The notes under the pieces are model-generated. The model made no database searches. It was not told the origin of the DNA and worked only from the letters and a program-made list of their open reading frames with translations. From assembly GCA_965215215.1 (NCBI GenBank), contig OZ244043.1, positions 1,426,001 through 1,490,000 on the forward strand: a stretch of 64,000 nt of DNA. Direction: 5' to 3'. The translations under genes were made by a program, and so were the position numbers. The stretch comes from CALDTK01 sp965215215 (GTDB taxonomy: Bacteria; Bacteroidota; Bacteroidia; Chitinophagales; Saprospiraceae). Shown piece after piece: positions 1 through 8,740 of this stretch; within the stretch, counting starts at the first letter, position 1; each line of letters opens with the position of its first letter.

Positions 1-2
1 GT

Positions 3-2156
3 ATTTCCGACGACTCCGATGAAGACGGCGGCGGGTTCAACCGCTACGAAATTCTCATGAGCATGGTCATAAAGTCGGGCGTCCGTACCAAAGTCTTGAT
101 GCTCTCCGCCACGCCGGTCAACAACCGGTTTACCGATCTCAAGAACCAACTCGCGCTCGCTTACGAAGGCCGCGCCGAAGTGCTGGAGGAGAGGCTTCAC
201 GTCACGGGTAGTATCGACGACATTTTTCGCCAGGCTCAGACGGCGTTCAATCGCTGGACCGACCTTGATGTCGAGGAGCGTACCACCGAAGCCCTAATCC
301 AGACGCTCGACTTCAACTTCTTCGAACTCCTCGACAGTGTCACCATCGCGCGCTCGCGCAAGCACATCGAGACCTACTACGACACTACTGCCATCGGTAG
401 CTTCCCTAAGCGCCGCAAGCCGATCTCCATTCGCTGCCAGCTCACGCACCGGCCAGGCGTTTACGACTTCAACGACATCTTCCAACGGCTCTCCGCCCTG
501 GAGCTCTCCGTCTACACGCCATTGCGCTACGTGCTGCACAGCCGGCGCCAGAAGTACGAAGACCTCTACAGCTCGGAGGCGGGTGAGGGCCGCATGCTAC
601 AGAGCTCTCGGGAGAGTGGCGTGAAGGCCCTCATGACCACCAACTTGCTCAAACGCCTCGAAAGCTCCGTGCACGCCTTCCGCCTTACCCTAGCGAAGCT
701 GGCCGTCCGCACAGACGAAACGCTCAACAAGATCGATGCCTTCAAACGCAGCGGAGGGTACGGTAGCCTAGACTGGGGCTCCGACAACGTAATCGCGGAG
801 GATACCGAGGACGAGTTCGAGGACGGCACGCCTCAAGTGGGAGGACGCTACAAGTTCGACCTCGCTGATATGGATGTCGAGGGTTGGCGCGAGGACCTCG
901 CCACGGACCGCGCCATCGTGGCCGACCTCATAGATGCGATGCAGTCGGTCAAGCCCGCAGACGACGCCAAACTCCAGAACCTCCTCACGCATGTTTTGGC
1001 GAAAGCCGACGCCCCGATCAATCCTGGCAATAAGAAGGTCCTCGTCTTCACGGCTTTCGCCGACACCGCCGAGTACCTCTACGAGCACCTCGCAGCTGCG
1101 GCCCTCAACAGCCGGGGTATCCACACGGGCCTAGTCACCGGGAGCGCCCCGCCCAGGACTACCCACGAGCGCCGCTACGACTTCCAATCCCTGCTCACGC
1201 TCTTCTCCCCGCAGTCCAAATCCAAGCACCTCGCCCTCCCTAACGACGACAACGCGCTGGATTTCCTCGTGGCCACCGATTGCATTTCCGAAGGACAGAA
1301 TCTTCAAGACTGCGACTACCTCATCAACTACGACATCCACTGGAACCCCGTCCGTATCATCCAGCGCTTCGGGCGCGTCGACCGGATCGGCTCACCTAAC
1401 AAGTCGATTCAACTCGTCAACTACTGGCCCGACATCTCGCTCGACGAGTACATCAACCTCAAGGAGCGCGTCGAGAACCGTATGGTGATCGCCGGCGTGA
1501 CGGCCACCGGGGATGATAATGTACTCACCAATCAGAACTCCAATGCGAGCTACCGCCGCGAGCAACTCACCAAACTCCAGGACGAGGTCATCGAGCTAGA
1601 GGATGCCAGGAGTGGAATTGCCCTCACGGACTTAGGCCTCAACGACTTCCAGATGGATCTCGTGAGTCACGTCCGTGAGGAAGGGCCAATCAACAAGCTG
1701 CCTAAGGGTCTTCATGCGGTCTTGCCGGCCGCCCCGGAGCGCGGCCTGCCGGAGGGCGTGGTGTTTGTGCTGCGGAGCCTCCGCGACAATCCCGAGCTCG
1801 CGCGGCACAACCGTCTCCACCCCCATTACCTCATGTACGTCCGCCCAGACGGAACCGTCGTCGAGGACCACACCATGCCGAAGCGGCTGCTCGATCTGTT
1901 GCGGGCGCACTGTCGGGGCGTGGACGAGCCCGTCGAGGACGTCTGCCGCACCTTCAATAGTCGCACACGCGATGGCGCGGACATGGAGACATACTCCCAG
2001 CTACTCACCGAGGCCATCGGCGCGATGGTGGCCCGTAAGCAAGACAAGGACGTGGCCAGCCTCTTCAGCGCCGCCGCGAGCACAGCTCTCCAGGATGGCT
2101 TTCGCGAGCTCGGCGACTTTGAACTCACCGCCTTCTTCATCGTCGAGCCGCGCTAG
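3..2156 (+). CDS. SNF2-family helicase, C-terminal part (5' end outside window)
   Basis: The reading frame is open from base 3, so the true start lies upstream. Helicase motif III (LSATPVNNRF) appears about 30 residues after the first visible ATG at 57. The C-terminal RecA-like lobe contains VFTAFADTAEYLYEHL, ATDCISEGQNLQDCDYLINYD and the motif VI region IIQRFGRVDRIGS with its arginine fingers. This layout is that of SNF2/RapA-like ATP-dependent translocases found in defence and restriction islands. The stop is 2 bp before the DUF4391 gene at 2159, so the two are almost certainly co-transcribed. One dispersed GTTTT-GNAA motif copy lies at 993-1007. Family is confident; a defence role is inferred from the partner gene. 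Confidence 0.85.
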   Translation: MSDDSDEDGGGFNRYEILMSMVIKSGVRTKVLMLSATPVNNRFTDLKNQLALAYEGRAEVLEERLHVTGSIDDIFRQAQTAFNRWTDLDVEERTTEALIQTLDFNFFELLDSVTIARSRKHIETYYDTTAIGSFPKRRKPISIRCQLTHRPGVYDFNDIFQRLSALELSVYTPLRYVLHSRRQKYEDLYSSEAGEGRMLQSSRESGVKALMTTNLLKRLESSVHAFRLTLAKLAVRTDETLNKIDAFKRSGGYGSLDWGSDNVIAEDTEDEFEDGTPQVGGRYKFDLADMDVEGWREDLATDRAIVADLIDAMQSVKPADDAKLQNLLTHVLAKADAPINPGNKKVLVFTAFADTAEYLYEHLAAAALNSRGIHTGLVTGSAPPRTTHERRYDFQSLLTLFSPQSKSKHLALPNDDNALDFLVATDCISEGQNLQDCDYLINYDIHWNPVRIIQRFGRVDRIGSPNKSIQLVNYWPDISLDEYINLKERVENRMVIAGVTATGDDNVLTNQNSNASYRREQLTKLQDEVIELEDARSGIALTDLGLNDFQMDLVSHVREEGPINKLPKGLHAVLPAAPERGLPEGVVFVLRSLRDNPELARHNRLHPHYLMYVRPDGTVVEDHTMPKRLLDLLRAHCRGVDEPVEDVCRTFNSRTRDGADMETYSQLLTEAIGAMVARKQDKDVASLFSAAASTALQDGFRELGDFELTAFFIVEPR

Positions 2157-2158
2157 CC

Positions 2159-2818
2159 GTGAATGCCCTCTTCGCCTTTCCCCCGTCCACCCGCCTCGAT
2201 CAGCGGTTGCCGAAGTCGCAGCTTACGCTCGCTAATAAACCGACAGCCAAGCAGCGCCGCGAGCTCGCCGCCGCCGTCGAGCGCGTTGTGTGGTCACACC
2301 TCCTCGCCCCACACACCCTCCCCCTTGCCGCGACGCCTACCGTCCCCGAAATAGATGTGCTTTCGCTAAAACTCCGGACGCCCGACTGCCCCGACGCCGT
2401 GCTCGCCTACCTGGACGCCACCATTCCCAAACCACTACTCTTTGAGCTGGCCCACGGCGATCAGCGCCAACTCGCCGCCACCTACAAACGCCCCTCCCGC
2501 TCGAAGCCCAGCACTTTTAAAACCTACGAATACTACCGCTCCCCGTGGGTACCGGAGGGCGCCTTGCGGCAAAACCTACCCCCCACCCTTAACCTCGGCG
2601 GACTGTACGAGGCTATAGTGTATACTTTACTACCCGTTACCTCACGGGAGGGGGAAGGCCCGGACGAACTCTTCGCACGCGCAGCGCAGATCGGGAAGCT
2701 AGAGCGACAACTGGACCACGTGCGCAAGCGGCGCAAGCAGGAGAACCAATTCAATCTGCGGATAGAGTACAATGCGGAGATTCGGCGGCTGGAGGAGGAG
2801 CTGACTGGACTCCTATAA
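2159..2818 (+). CDS. DUF4391 domain protein
   Basis: A 219-residue protein starting at GTG 2159, two bases after the helicase stop. The pattern is that of DUF4391: an N-terminal segment with QRRELAAAVERVVWSHLLAP, a central FELAHGDQRQLAATYKR stretch, the LGGLYEAIVYTLLP core and a charged C-terminal helix (residues about 175-219) that looks like a coiled coil. DUF4391 genes commonly sit between a SNF2-type helicase and a DNA methyltransferase or restriction gene in defence loci, as recalled from genome neighbourhoods. Its biochemical role is not known to me. It contains two dispersed motif copies (2359-2372, 2561-2575), so it is probably not a very recent arrival. Confidence 0.75.
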   Translation: MNALFAFPPSTRLDQRLPKSQLTLANKPTAKQRRELAAAVERVVWSHLLAPHTLPLAATPTVPEIDVLSLKLRTPDCPDAVLAYLDATIPKPLLFELAHGDQRQLAATYKRPSRSKPSTFKTYEYYRSPWVPEGALRQNLPPTLNLGGLYEAIVYTLLPVTSREGEGPDELFARAAQIGKLERQLDHVRKRRKQENQFNLRIEYNAEIRRLEEELTGLL

Positions 2819-2860
2819 ACCCTAGAGTACCAATTCCTCGTAGTCCACGTTGGCGCTAGG

Positions 2861-3670
2861 ATGTACAATATGTACGCAGATAAAGCGTACCTTGCAAAAC
2901 ATATTGTTTTAAACGTGGCATCTCAACTCGACATCCGGATCTCCGACGAGAGCGGCGCGCGCGATCTTTCGCCTAGCGACCTCGACATAGGCGACCTTCG
3001 CCAGCTCCTGAGCGCGCTGGAAGACGCGCTCCAGCCCGCAGGTCGGCAGCCGAGCGACGGTACTATTTCATTATCGGGTGTGTCGGAGGGGAGCATCAGG
3101 CTCCACTTCGCTGCTTCCGCCCACATCGCAGCCGCTGGCACCGCTCTCCTACTTATCGCGGGCACGAGTTGGGGGGTTGAGCCACTCCCAGCGAAGACCG
3201 TCAACGGAGTGGAGCGCTGGCAGAAACTGGCTAGACGACAAAAGCTCCGCATCGAAGTAAGTCAAGATGCTACCCCACTGATCAGTATCACTCCAACAAC
3301 GCAGTTCTACCGGCGCACCGGAGACCATGTCCATCAGCAGACTATTCTGTACGGTGAAGTAATAGACATCGGCGGGGAGAGCCCACCGAAGGTAAAGCTC
3401 CGCACCACCGAGTATGGCGTCGTGAGTATCAAGTCGGACGCCGAATTACTCACGGAACCACAGGAGAACGTGCTCTACCAGACCCGCGCCGTAGCCGTCG
3501 AGGGAATCTGGGACCCCGCATCCGGAGCCTGGGACAAGCTTCGTATGCTGAATTGGGAACCTTACGAGCGGCCCACCGCCAAGGCGTTCGATGAGTGGCT
3601 TGCCCTGCGCCAACCATCAGGGTGGGCAGGCGTCGATGCTGATGCCGTGATCACATCCTTACGTTCGTAG
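2861..3670 (+). CDS. Unknown protein paired with a PIN-domain gene
   Basis: 269 residues; ATG at 2861 with a second in-frame ATG at 2870. I do not recognise the family. An N-terminal region (about 1-70) is followed by a small hydrophobic stretch AAAGTALLLIAG (about residues 88-100), too short to be sure of a membrane segment. A beta-rich C-terminal half (FYRRTGDHVHQQ, ILYGEVIDIGGE, VKLRTTEYGVVSI) resembles a small barrel or OB-like fold. The stop is 3 bp before the PIN gene at 3674, so both are made together. That suggests a partner, inhibitor or specificity factor for the nuclease, which is inference only. Confidence 0.6.
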   Translation: MYNMYADKAYLAKHIVLNVASQLDIRISDESGARDLSPSDLDIGDLRQLLSALEDALQPAGRQPSDGTISLSGVSEGSIRLHFAASAHIAAAGTALLLIAGTSWGVEPLPAKTVNGVERWQKLARRQKLRIEVSQDATPLISITPTTQFYRRTGDHVHQQTILYGEVIDIGGESPPKVKLRTTEYGVVSIKSDAELLTEPQENVLYQTRAVAVEGIWDPASGAWDKLRMLNWEPYERPTAKAFDEWLALRQPSGWAGVDADAVITSLRS

Positions 3671-3673
3671 TCG

Positions 3674-4192
3674 ATGGCGAGCGACGATCAAAACGAACAG
3701 CCCGGCGTACTCCTAGACACGAATGCACTGATCTACCTCTCGGACGAGGCTTCCGTGTACGGCGCTTCAACGATCTCGCACTTCCGCGCCTACATCGAGC
3801 GCGGCTTCGGGCTTTTCTTGTCGCAGTTGACGGTAGCCGAGTATCTCGTCCGTAGTGAGCTCAAAGATCTTCCCTTGCACCTGTTATATCAGCTCAACTT
3901 CGATGGCGCAAGCACGCGCAAGGCGGGGGAGATTGGCAGGTTCCTTTACGACGAGCGGAAGAGATTGCCAGCCGATGCAGTTTCCCAACCCGAGGAATTG
4001 CGTACCACGATTGGTATCGACATGTGTCTTATTGCGCAGGCGGAAACCAATCCGAGAATTCAGTACGTCCTTGCTGGAGATAAACAGCTACTCAGTAGAA
4101 CAGCGCGGCTTGCGACAGCTAAACTTATTAGAATTACCGCAATAGATGCAAAGCAGCCGTACGATCCAAGCAGATACGGGGAGTTATTTTAG
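3674..4192 (+). CDS. PIN-domain (VapC-like) ribonuclease
   Basis: 172 residues with the PIN acidic set visible: D in LLDTNALIYL (about residue 15), E in TVAEYLV (about 56), D in IGIDMCLIAQAE (about 116) and D in LAGDKQLL (about 137). This order and spacing fit a Mg-dependent PIN nuclease of about 130-150 residues. The gene follows the 269-residue unknown gene by 3 bp; no classic AbrB, RHH or Phd-type antitoxin is adjacent, so a normal VapBC arrangement is not supported. Location beside the SNF2/DUF4391 genes suggests an accessory or defence function. Confidence 0.75.
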   Translation: MASDDQNEQPGVLLDTNALIYLSDEASVYGASTISHFRAYIERGFGLFLSQLTVAEYLVRSELKDLPLHLLYQLNFDGASTRKAGEIGRFLYDERKRLPADAVSQPEELRTTIGIDMCLIAQAETNPRIQYVLAGDKQLLSRTARLATAKLIRITAIDAKQPYDPSRYGELF

Positions 4193-4248
4193 ATACGATT
4201 AACATTCGTTGTAACTTAATAATCTCTCCTAATAAACTTTTGAAGCAC

Positions 4249-4994
4249 ATGTTAGATCTACCGCAGGGGGACCCCTTAGCACATGACAAATACTTAGATA
4301 CAAACAGTAGAGACCGGATTACAGCAGCCGGTCGTGCTTTACTTGGCCCTATTCCCTTTCTAGGTCCTTTACTCAGCGAGCTCATTACTGAACTGATCCC
4401 TAACCAACGGGCGGATCGGATTATGTCGTACCTTGATATTTTAAGTAAAAAGGTCGAAGTCCTACCGGAAGATCTTAAAGAACAAATCAGAACAGATCCG
4501 GAATTTATCGGACTGGTGAAGCAAAGCTGCCTACGGCTTCACGTGCGCGTAGCGATCAACGGCGCACGTACATTGCTAGCGCTGTGGTTAATGGCATGTC
4601 TTCAGACACACTGGCCGCTTCCGAAACCGAATTTCTGCTCCGCTTACTCTCTGAGGTTAATGACGCTGAGGTCATTTTGATGCGCTTCCACCAGTGCCCA
4701 GTTCTCGATGCAGATCACGAGTTCCGTACCTTGCATTCGGAAATCGTTGCCCCCGTATCAGTACATCATGCAGCGGGCGAGAGCACCCGGAAACGAGCCA
4801 TGATGCGAGATGCCTACAAAGCTCATCTCGTCCAGTTGCATCTCTTGGAAGAGCCAATTAGTAACGGAACGTTTCCAACGTCGCATCCGCAAGTTGATAA
4901 CGCTACAGGCGACTTTCGGCGGCGATCTCCTTGCCCGACTGCTCTTGGACTCCAGCTCCTGAAAATGATCGACGTGAAATTATGGATGGCCTGA
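4249..4994 (+). pseudogene. Frameshifted gene, unknown membrane-associated family
   Basis: Two overlapping frames read as one protein of about 245 residues. The first (ATG 4249, alternative TTG 4240) gives GPIPFLGPLLSELITELIPNQRADRIMSYL and continues to about 4515. After that the plausible protein moves to the frame containing SDQRRTYIASAVVNGMSSD and FLLRLLSEVNDAEVILMRFHQ, ending at the TGA at 4992-4994. The shift lies roughly between 4515 and 4550. The IPxxGPLxxExIxxxIPNQRxDRI pattern recurs in small proteins of accessory islands. The IS5 element inserts just 8 bp after its stop. A sequencing error cannot be excluded. Confidence 0.55.
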
Positions 4995-5002
4995 CTAAAC
5001 TA

Positions 5003-5946
5003 GGCTGTGTCTCATAAATCGAACTGCGGAGTTTCGCGGTAGTTGTCTAGGGCATGGGACGCTACGAATTGACTGACGAGCAGTGGAATACGATCGCGGA
5101 TCTGTTCCCGAGTAATGCGGGTAAGCGGGGGGCTCCGTTCGAGGACCACCGCCGGATGTTCGACGGGATGCTCGGGGTCCTGTGCTCGGGGGCGCCGTGG
5201 CGGGACCTGCCCGCGCGCTACGGGGCGTGGAAGAGCGTGTACGGGCGGTTCGACCGCTACCGCCGCGACGGGACCTTCGCGCGCGTCCTCGCGCGGCTTC
5301 ACTTGCGCCTCGACGCCGCCGGCCTCATCGACCTCGGGTTGTGGGAGGTGGACTCGACCGCGGTCCGCGCACACAAATCCGCGGCCGGCGCGCGTCGCGA
5401 CTCGGCGGGGGCCGAGGAAAAAGGGGGCCCCGACCCCTCGTCGAGCCCCACGACCACGCCCTCGGGCGCTCGCGGGGCGGGGTCACGACCGAGGTTCATT
5501 ACGTCTGTGATCGCCGCGGCGTCCCGCTCGCCGCAGTCCTGAGCGCAGGTCAGGCGAGCGACGTGAGCCACTGCGCCGCCGCGTTGGCGCGGGTCCGGCT
5601 CCCGGGCGCGGGGCCGGGCCGCCCGCGGGTCCGCCCCGCGGAACTCGTCGCCGACCGCGCGTACGACTCGACGGCCCTGCGGCGGGCGCTACGGGCGCGG
5701 GGGATCCGCGCGCGGATCCCCGAGCGGGAGGTGCCCGCGGGCAAGCGCCGCCGCAGGCGCGGCCCGCGTCCCCGCTTCGACGAGGCGACCTACCGCGCGC
5801 GCGCCGGCGTCGAGCAGTCGATCGGGTGGCTCAAGGAGTGCCGCCGGTTCGCGACCCGGTACGAGAAACTGGCGGTCGACTTCCTCGCGATGGTCGAGCT
5901 CGCCTTCATCCGGTATATCCTCAAAACTTATTTATGAGACACAGCC
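5003..5946 (+). mobile_element. IS5-family insertion sequence, complete
   Basis: A 944-bp element bounded by perfect 17-bp terminal inverted repeats: GGCTGTGTCTCATAAAT at 5003-5019 and its complement at 5930-5946. Both ends are flanked by TA (5001-5002, 5947-5948), a 2-bp target duplication. It encodes one transposase in two overlapping frames, typical of the IS427 group. Terminal repeats, target duplication and both frames look intact, so it may still be active. It carries no copy of the dispersed GTTTT-GNAA motif, as expected for a newcomer. Confidence 0.9.
5054..5937 (+). CDS. IS5-family transposase made by programmed -1 frameshift
   Basis: The first frame (ATG 5054) encodes the N-terminal domain (YELTDEQWNTIADLFP, then CSGAPWRDLPARYG) and the first catalytic aspartate region (LWEVDSTAVRAHK). 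The second frame ends at 5937 and supplies ADRAYDSTALRRALRARG (second D) and the YRARAGVEQSIGWLKECRR segment (catalytic E). The join is at an A5G5 slippery run at 5418-5427, where a -1 shift fuses AEEK to RGPRP and gives the expected GRSRGGVTTEVH continuation. The combined protein is about 290 residues, normal for the family. GC is even higher than in neighbouring genes. Confidence 0.88.
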
Positions 5947-6225
5947 TAGAGTCTCACTCTATAGCGGATGCAGCGGCGAACATGAAGGTCCAAGTGTGCT
6001 TGAGATAGCTGCGCTACTGTACAGCCAAAACTACCTAAGAGCTAACCTACCTGAGTTACGGTACTGGCACAGAGGATGAGAGACTCGTAAAACCGCTCGC
6101 GCCGATTCGTAGACTCTACAAGCCCCAACACGCCTACCACGATCAAGTGATAGTACGGGCTGCATAAGGCCCGTCGGGAAATTTGAGCCAATAGCAAACT
6201 ACGCATAAGGCCTACTTTCACTCAG

Positions 6226-7245
6226 GTGAAGTCTCTCTTCCTACTCTTTCTCCTCAGCTGCTCAGCCATCATCCCCGCCCAGAGCAGCCAACCCATAGCC
6301 AACCAAGCCACCCACTTCCAGCTCCCCACCCCGACCGACACCATCGACTTCCTCATCGTCGATACCGCCGGCACCCGCTCCCGAAAACCCATCCTCCTCT
6401 GGTGCCAGGGCTCGGAACCCACGCCCCTCTTCGTCGACTACCCCGACTTCCCCGAGCCGTACCTGTTCGGCGGTGGCATCAGCAACTTCGACTACCGGGC
6501 CATCGCGCGCGACTACCACCTCGTCGTCGTCTCGATGCCGCACATCCCCGTCGTCGCACCGGCGGCCAACGTCAACGCCCAGTCCAACTACATCCCGGAC
6601 AGCACCAAACCCCAAGAAACCCTCCTCGCCTTCGTCGAGGACGACTACCTCCGAAACCACGTCGACCGCGGCACGCAGGTCCTCGACTACCTCCGCCGAC
6701 AACCGTGGGTCGACACCACCCGACTCGTGGTCGCCGGCCACTCGCAGGGCAGTAAAGTAGCCGCCAAGCTCGCCCGCGCCAATGCCGCCGTCACCCACCT
6801 CGGCCTCTTCGGCGCCAACCCCTTCGGGCGGATCGACCAGCACGTGCGCGCCGCCCGACTCGACGCGGAGCTCGGTCGAATCTCCTGGGCAAAGGCCGAT
6901 TCGCTCATGGACGCGGAGTACGACCGGTTTCGGAGCGCACACGACTCCGCCCGCTCCGCCGCCGATCCCGGATCCCGCGCCACCCGCAGCTTCGCCGAGC
7001 CCTTCTACGACGACTGGCTCGCCCTCGACATCCCCATCTACCTCGCCTACGGCACCGCCGACATCACCGCGGCCCTGTGCGACATCGTCCCCTTCTACTT
7101 CATCGCCGCCGGGAAGGATACGCTTACGCTAAAACGCTACCTCGAGCTCGAACACAATTTCTTCGGCCTCCAGGATGGGCGGCCCAATTACGACGATGAC
7201 CACTGGCCCGAAGTGATGGCGGAGTTCGTGGCGTGGATAGAGTAA
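6226..7245 (+). CDS. Secreted alpha/beta-hydrolase
   Basis: 339 residues from GTG 6226, chosen because it begins a good signal peptide (MKSLFLLFLLSCSAIIPAQS). The nucleophile elbow is GHSQGS (about residue 171), with a likely acid in YGTADITA (about 270) and histidine in LELEHNFFG (about 308), in the correct order for a Ser-Asp-His triad. An unusual loop, WCQGSEPTPLFVDYPD, lies near the oxyanion position. Substrate unknown; esterase or lipase-like activity in the periplasm or outside is likely. A dispersed motif copy lies at 7122-7135, close to the 3' end, and two hairpins follow the stop. Confidence 0.75.
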   Translation: MKSLFLLFLLSCSAIIPAQSSQPIANQATHFQLPTPTDTIDFLIVDTAGTRSRKPILLWCQGSEPTPLFVDYPDFPEPYLFGGGISNFDYRAIARDYHLVVVSMPHIPVVAPAANVNAQSNYIPDSTKPQETLLAFVEDDYLRNHVDRGTQVLDYLRRQPWVDTTRLVVAGHSQGSKVAAKLARANAAVTHLGLFGANPFGRIDQHVRAARLDAELGRISWAKADSLMDAEYDRFRSAHDSARSAADPGSRATRSFAEPFYDDWLALDIPIYLAYGTADITAALCDIVPFYFIAAGKDTLTLKRYLELEHNFFGLQDGRPNYDDDHWPEVMAEFVAWIE

Positions 7246-7276
7246 GTATCGCCCCCGGGCCGGCCATACGGGGCGA

Positions 7277-7306
7277 GTTTTCCCGAGAAGGGTTTTCCCG
7301 AAAGGG
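7277..7306 (+). terminator. Tandem GTTTT-CCC hairpins after the hydrolase gene
   Basis: Two consecutive small hairpins, GTTTTCCCGAGAAGGG (7277-7292) and GTTTTCCCGAAAGGG (7292-7306), share one base and lie 32 bp after the stop at 7245. Both follow the dispersed motif plan with a CCC/GGG stem. Position suggests a 3'-end or terminator function, although the T-run precedes rather than follows each stem on the coding strand. Confidence 0.4.
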
Positions 7307-7384
7307 ATTCTTGGCAAAGGTGAAGAGTTCCGTCTGCGGGCACTACCCCACCCCAAGACGAGCATCCGAGGCTGTGCGTTGCTA

Positions 7385-7398
7385 TTTGCGTACGTAAA
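7385..7398. promoter_or_regulatory. Probable toxin-antitoxin operator
   Basis: TTTGCGTACGTAAA is a 14-bp palindrome with a single mismatched pair, 15 bp upstream of the YefM-like antitoxin start. YefM/Phd antitoxins autoregulate by binding palindromes at their promoter, so this is the obvious candidate site. Confidence 0.4.
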
Positions 7399-7413
7399 GA
7401 GTAACTTACTGCT

Positions 7414-7665
7414 ATGAAAGTGGTCAACTACACAGAGCTACGCCTCAACCTCAAACAGTGGCTAAGCTCAGTGGTCGATGACGCTCAGGAGGTGATCATC
7501 AGGCGTAAGGACCAACGGGACGTCGTGCTGATCTCCTTGGAGGAGTATAATAGCTTGGTGGAAACGAACTACCTGCTGTCGGGGCGCAACCGCGAGGTGC
7601 TGCTGGAGTCGGTAGCCTCAACGCGGTCGGGTTCGAAGCACTACGAAGGCTTAACGGAAACGTGA
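7414..7665 (+). CDS. Phd/YefM-family antitoxin
   Basis: 83 residues, ATG 7414. The N-terminal DNA-binding segment MKVVNYTELRLNLKQWLSSV and the following EVIIRRKDQRDVVLISLEEYNSL are characteristic of YefM/Phd. The C-terminal tail (about 55-83) is the expected flexible toxin-wrapping region. Its stop overlaps the toxin GTG start by four bases (GTGA at 7662-7665), indicating translational coupling. It neutralises the YoeB-like toxin and, with it, represses the operon, as known for the family. Confidence 0.88.
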   Translation: MKVVNYTELRLNLKQWLSSVVDDAQEVIIRRKDQRDVVLISLEEYNSLVETNYLLSGRNREVLLESVASTRSGSKHYEGLTET

Positions 7666-7916
7666 GGCTAGCGCGGTCTGCTCGTGCGTGGGAGGACTAC
7701 GTGTACTGGCAGCAGGTCGATCGCAAGAAGGTTAAGCGAATAAATGCCTTAGTTAAGGCTGCTATGCGTGCGCCATTCGAAGGGATCGGTGGTCCAGAGC
7801 CCCTAAAGCACGAGCTACAGGGGTTTTGGTCGCGCCGTATCGACCGAGAGCATCGGTTGGTGTACTCTTACGTTGAGGCGGAGTTGCTCGTGGTCGCTTG
7901 TCGGTATCATTACTGA
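7662..7916 (+). CDS. YoeB/Txe-family toxin
   Basis: 84 residues from GTG 7662. The RelE-fold endoribonuclease signature is present: W-DYVYWQ near the N terminus, PLKHELQGFWSRRIDREHRLVYSY in the middle, and the CRYHY C terminus with the catalytic His and Tyr. Family members cleave mRNA in the ribosomal A site. Length and catalytic residues are normal, so it should be functional. It is preceded by its antitoxin in one operon. Confidence 0.9.
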   Translation: MRLARSARAWEDYVYWQQVDRKKVKRINALVKAAMRAPFEGIGGPEPLKHELQGFWSRRIDREHRLVYSYVEAELLVVACRYHY

Positions 7917-8013
7917 GTCGTTAGCCGTGTGTGAAGAATCAATGCAATGCACTAAAGCGGCACTTACCTACCACAAAGTGAAGCATCTCGACACGTTAAG
8001 AATTTGACGTTCA

Positions 8014-8701
8014 ATGCCTGAAGAAAGTAGTGGCACGCCTACTCCGCGCATGTCGACCCTCCGCTTTACCACTCCGCGCACGGTCCGCTGCGTACAGGTA
8101 GGAAGTTTTAGCGAAAGCACCACCCACGTCTGGCTCGCCTGCCACGGCTACGGGATGGACGTCGAGCGCTTCGCGAGGTGGTTCGAGGGCCTGCCCGCCG
8201 ACCACGTGGTGCTCTGCCCGGAAGGACTGAGCCGATTTTACTGGGGCGGCTTCGACGGCCCGCCGGGCGCGAGCTGGATGACGCGCGCGGAACGACTCCA
8301 CGAGATCGACGATTTCTGCGCCTGGCTGGACCAAGTCTACTCGCTTGCGCTAAAACGAGCCCCGCACGCGCACTTAATCCCCTTCGGATTCTCACAGGGC
8401 GCAGCCACGATCCTGCGGTGGCTCGACCGGCGGCGGCCGCCGTACCACAAGCTCGTCCTCTGGTCGGGTACCCCGCCGGAGGACATCGACTACGCACCGC
8501 GCGCGTACTACCGCGCCGGCGATTTGCTCGCCTACTGGGGCGACGCCGACGAGCTCGTACCCTTCGAGCGAACTAAACCGCGCTTTGCGGAGGTGGGACT
8601 GCCGGGGACTGCCGTTCGTGCACCGGAGCTTTGCGGGCGGCCACCGGATCCAGCGCGGGGCACTTGCGGAGTTGCTCGGGGAGTTGACCTCGCCGACCTA
8701 G
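8014..8701 (+). pseudogene. Alpha/beta-hydrolase (carboxylesterase type), broken by 10-bp duplication
   Basis: Reads as a phospholipase/carboxylesterase-like hydrolase of about 225 residues (ATG 8014 or 8050): HVWLACHGYGMD, DHVVLCPEGLSRFYW, nucleophile GFSQGAA, then YWGDADELVPF with the acid. The catalytic histidine (FAGGHRIQRGALAELL) lies in a different frame, ending at TAG 8699-8701. The cause is visible: GGGACTGCCG occurs twice in direct tandem at 8595-8604 and 8605-8614, and removing one copy restores the frame through to the stop. As it stands, translation runs on in the wrong frame and loses the histidine. Two dispersed motif copies lie inside (8105-8118, 8343-8356). Confidence 0.8.
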
Positions 8702-8740
8702 AACACCGCGCCGTTTCTTTGCTGAAGCCTCCCGCTCGGC

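Noticed and set aside
2861..4192. Ordinary VapBC toxin-antitoxin pair
   Set aside because: The gene before the PIN nuclease is 269 residues and has no DNA-binding antitoxin domain, so the usual VapB-VapC reading is not supported.
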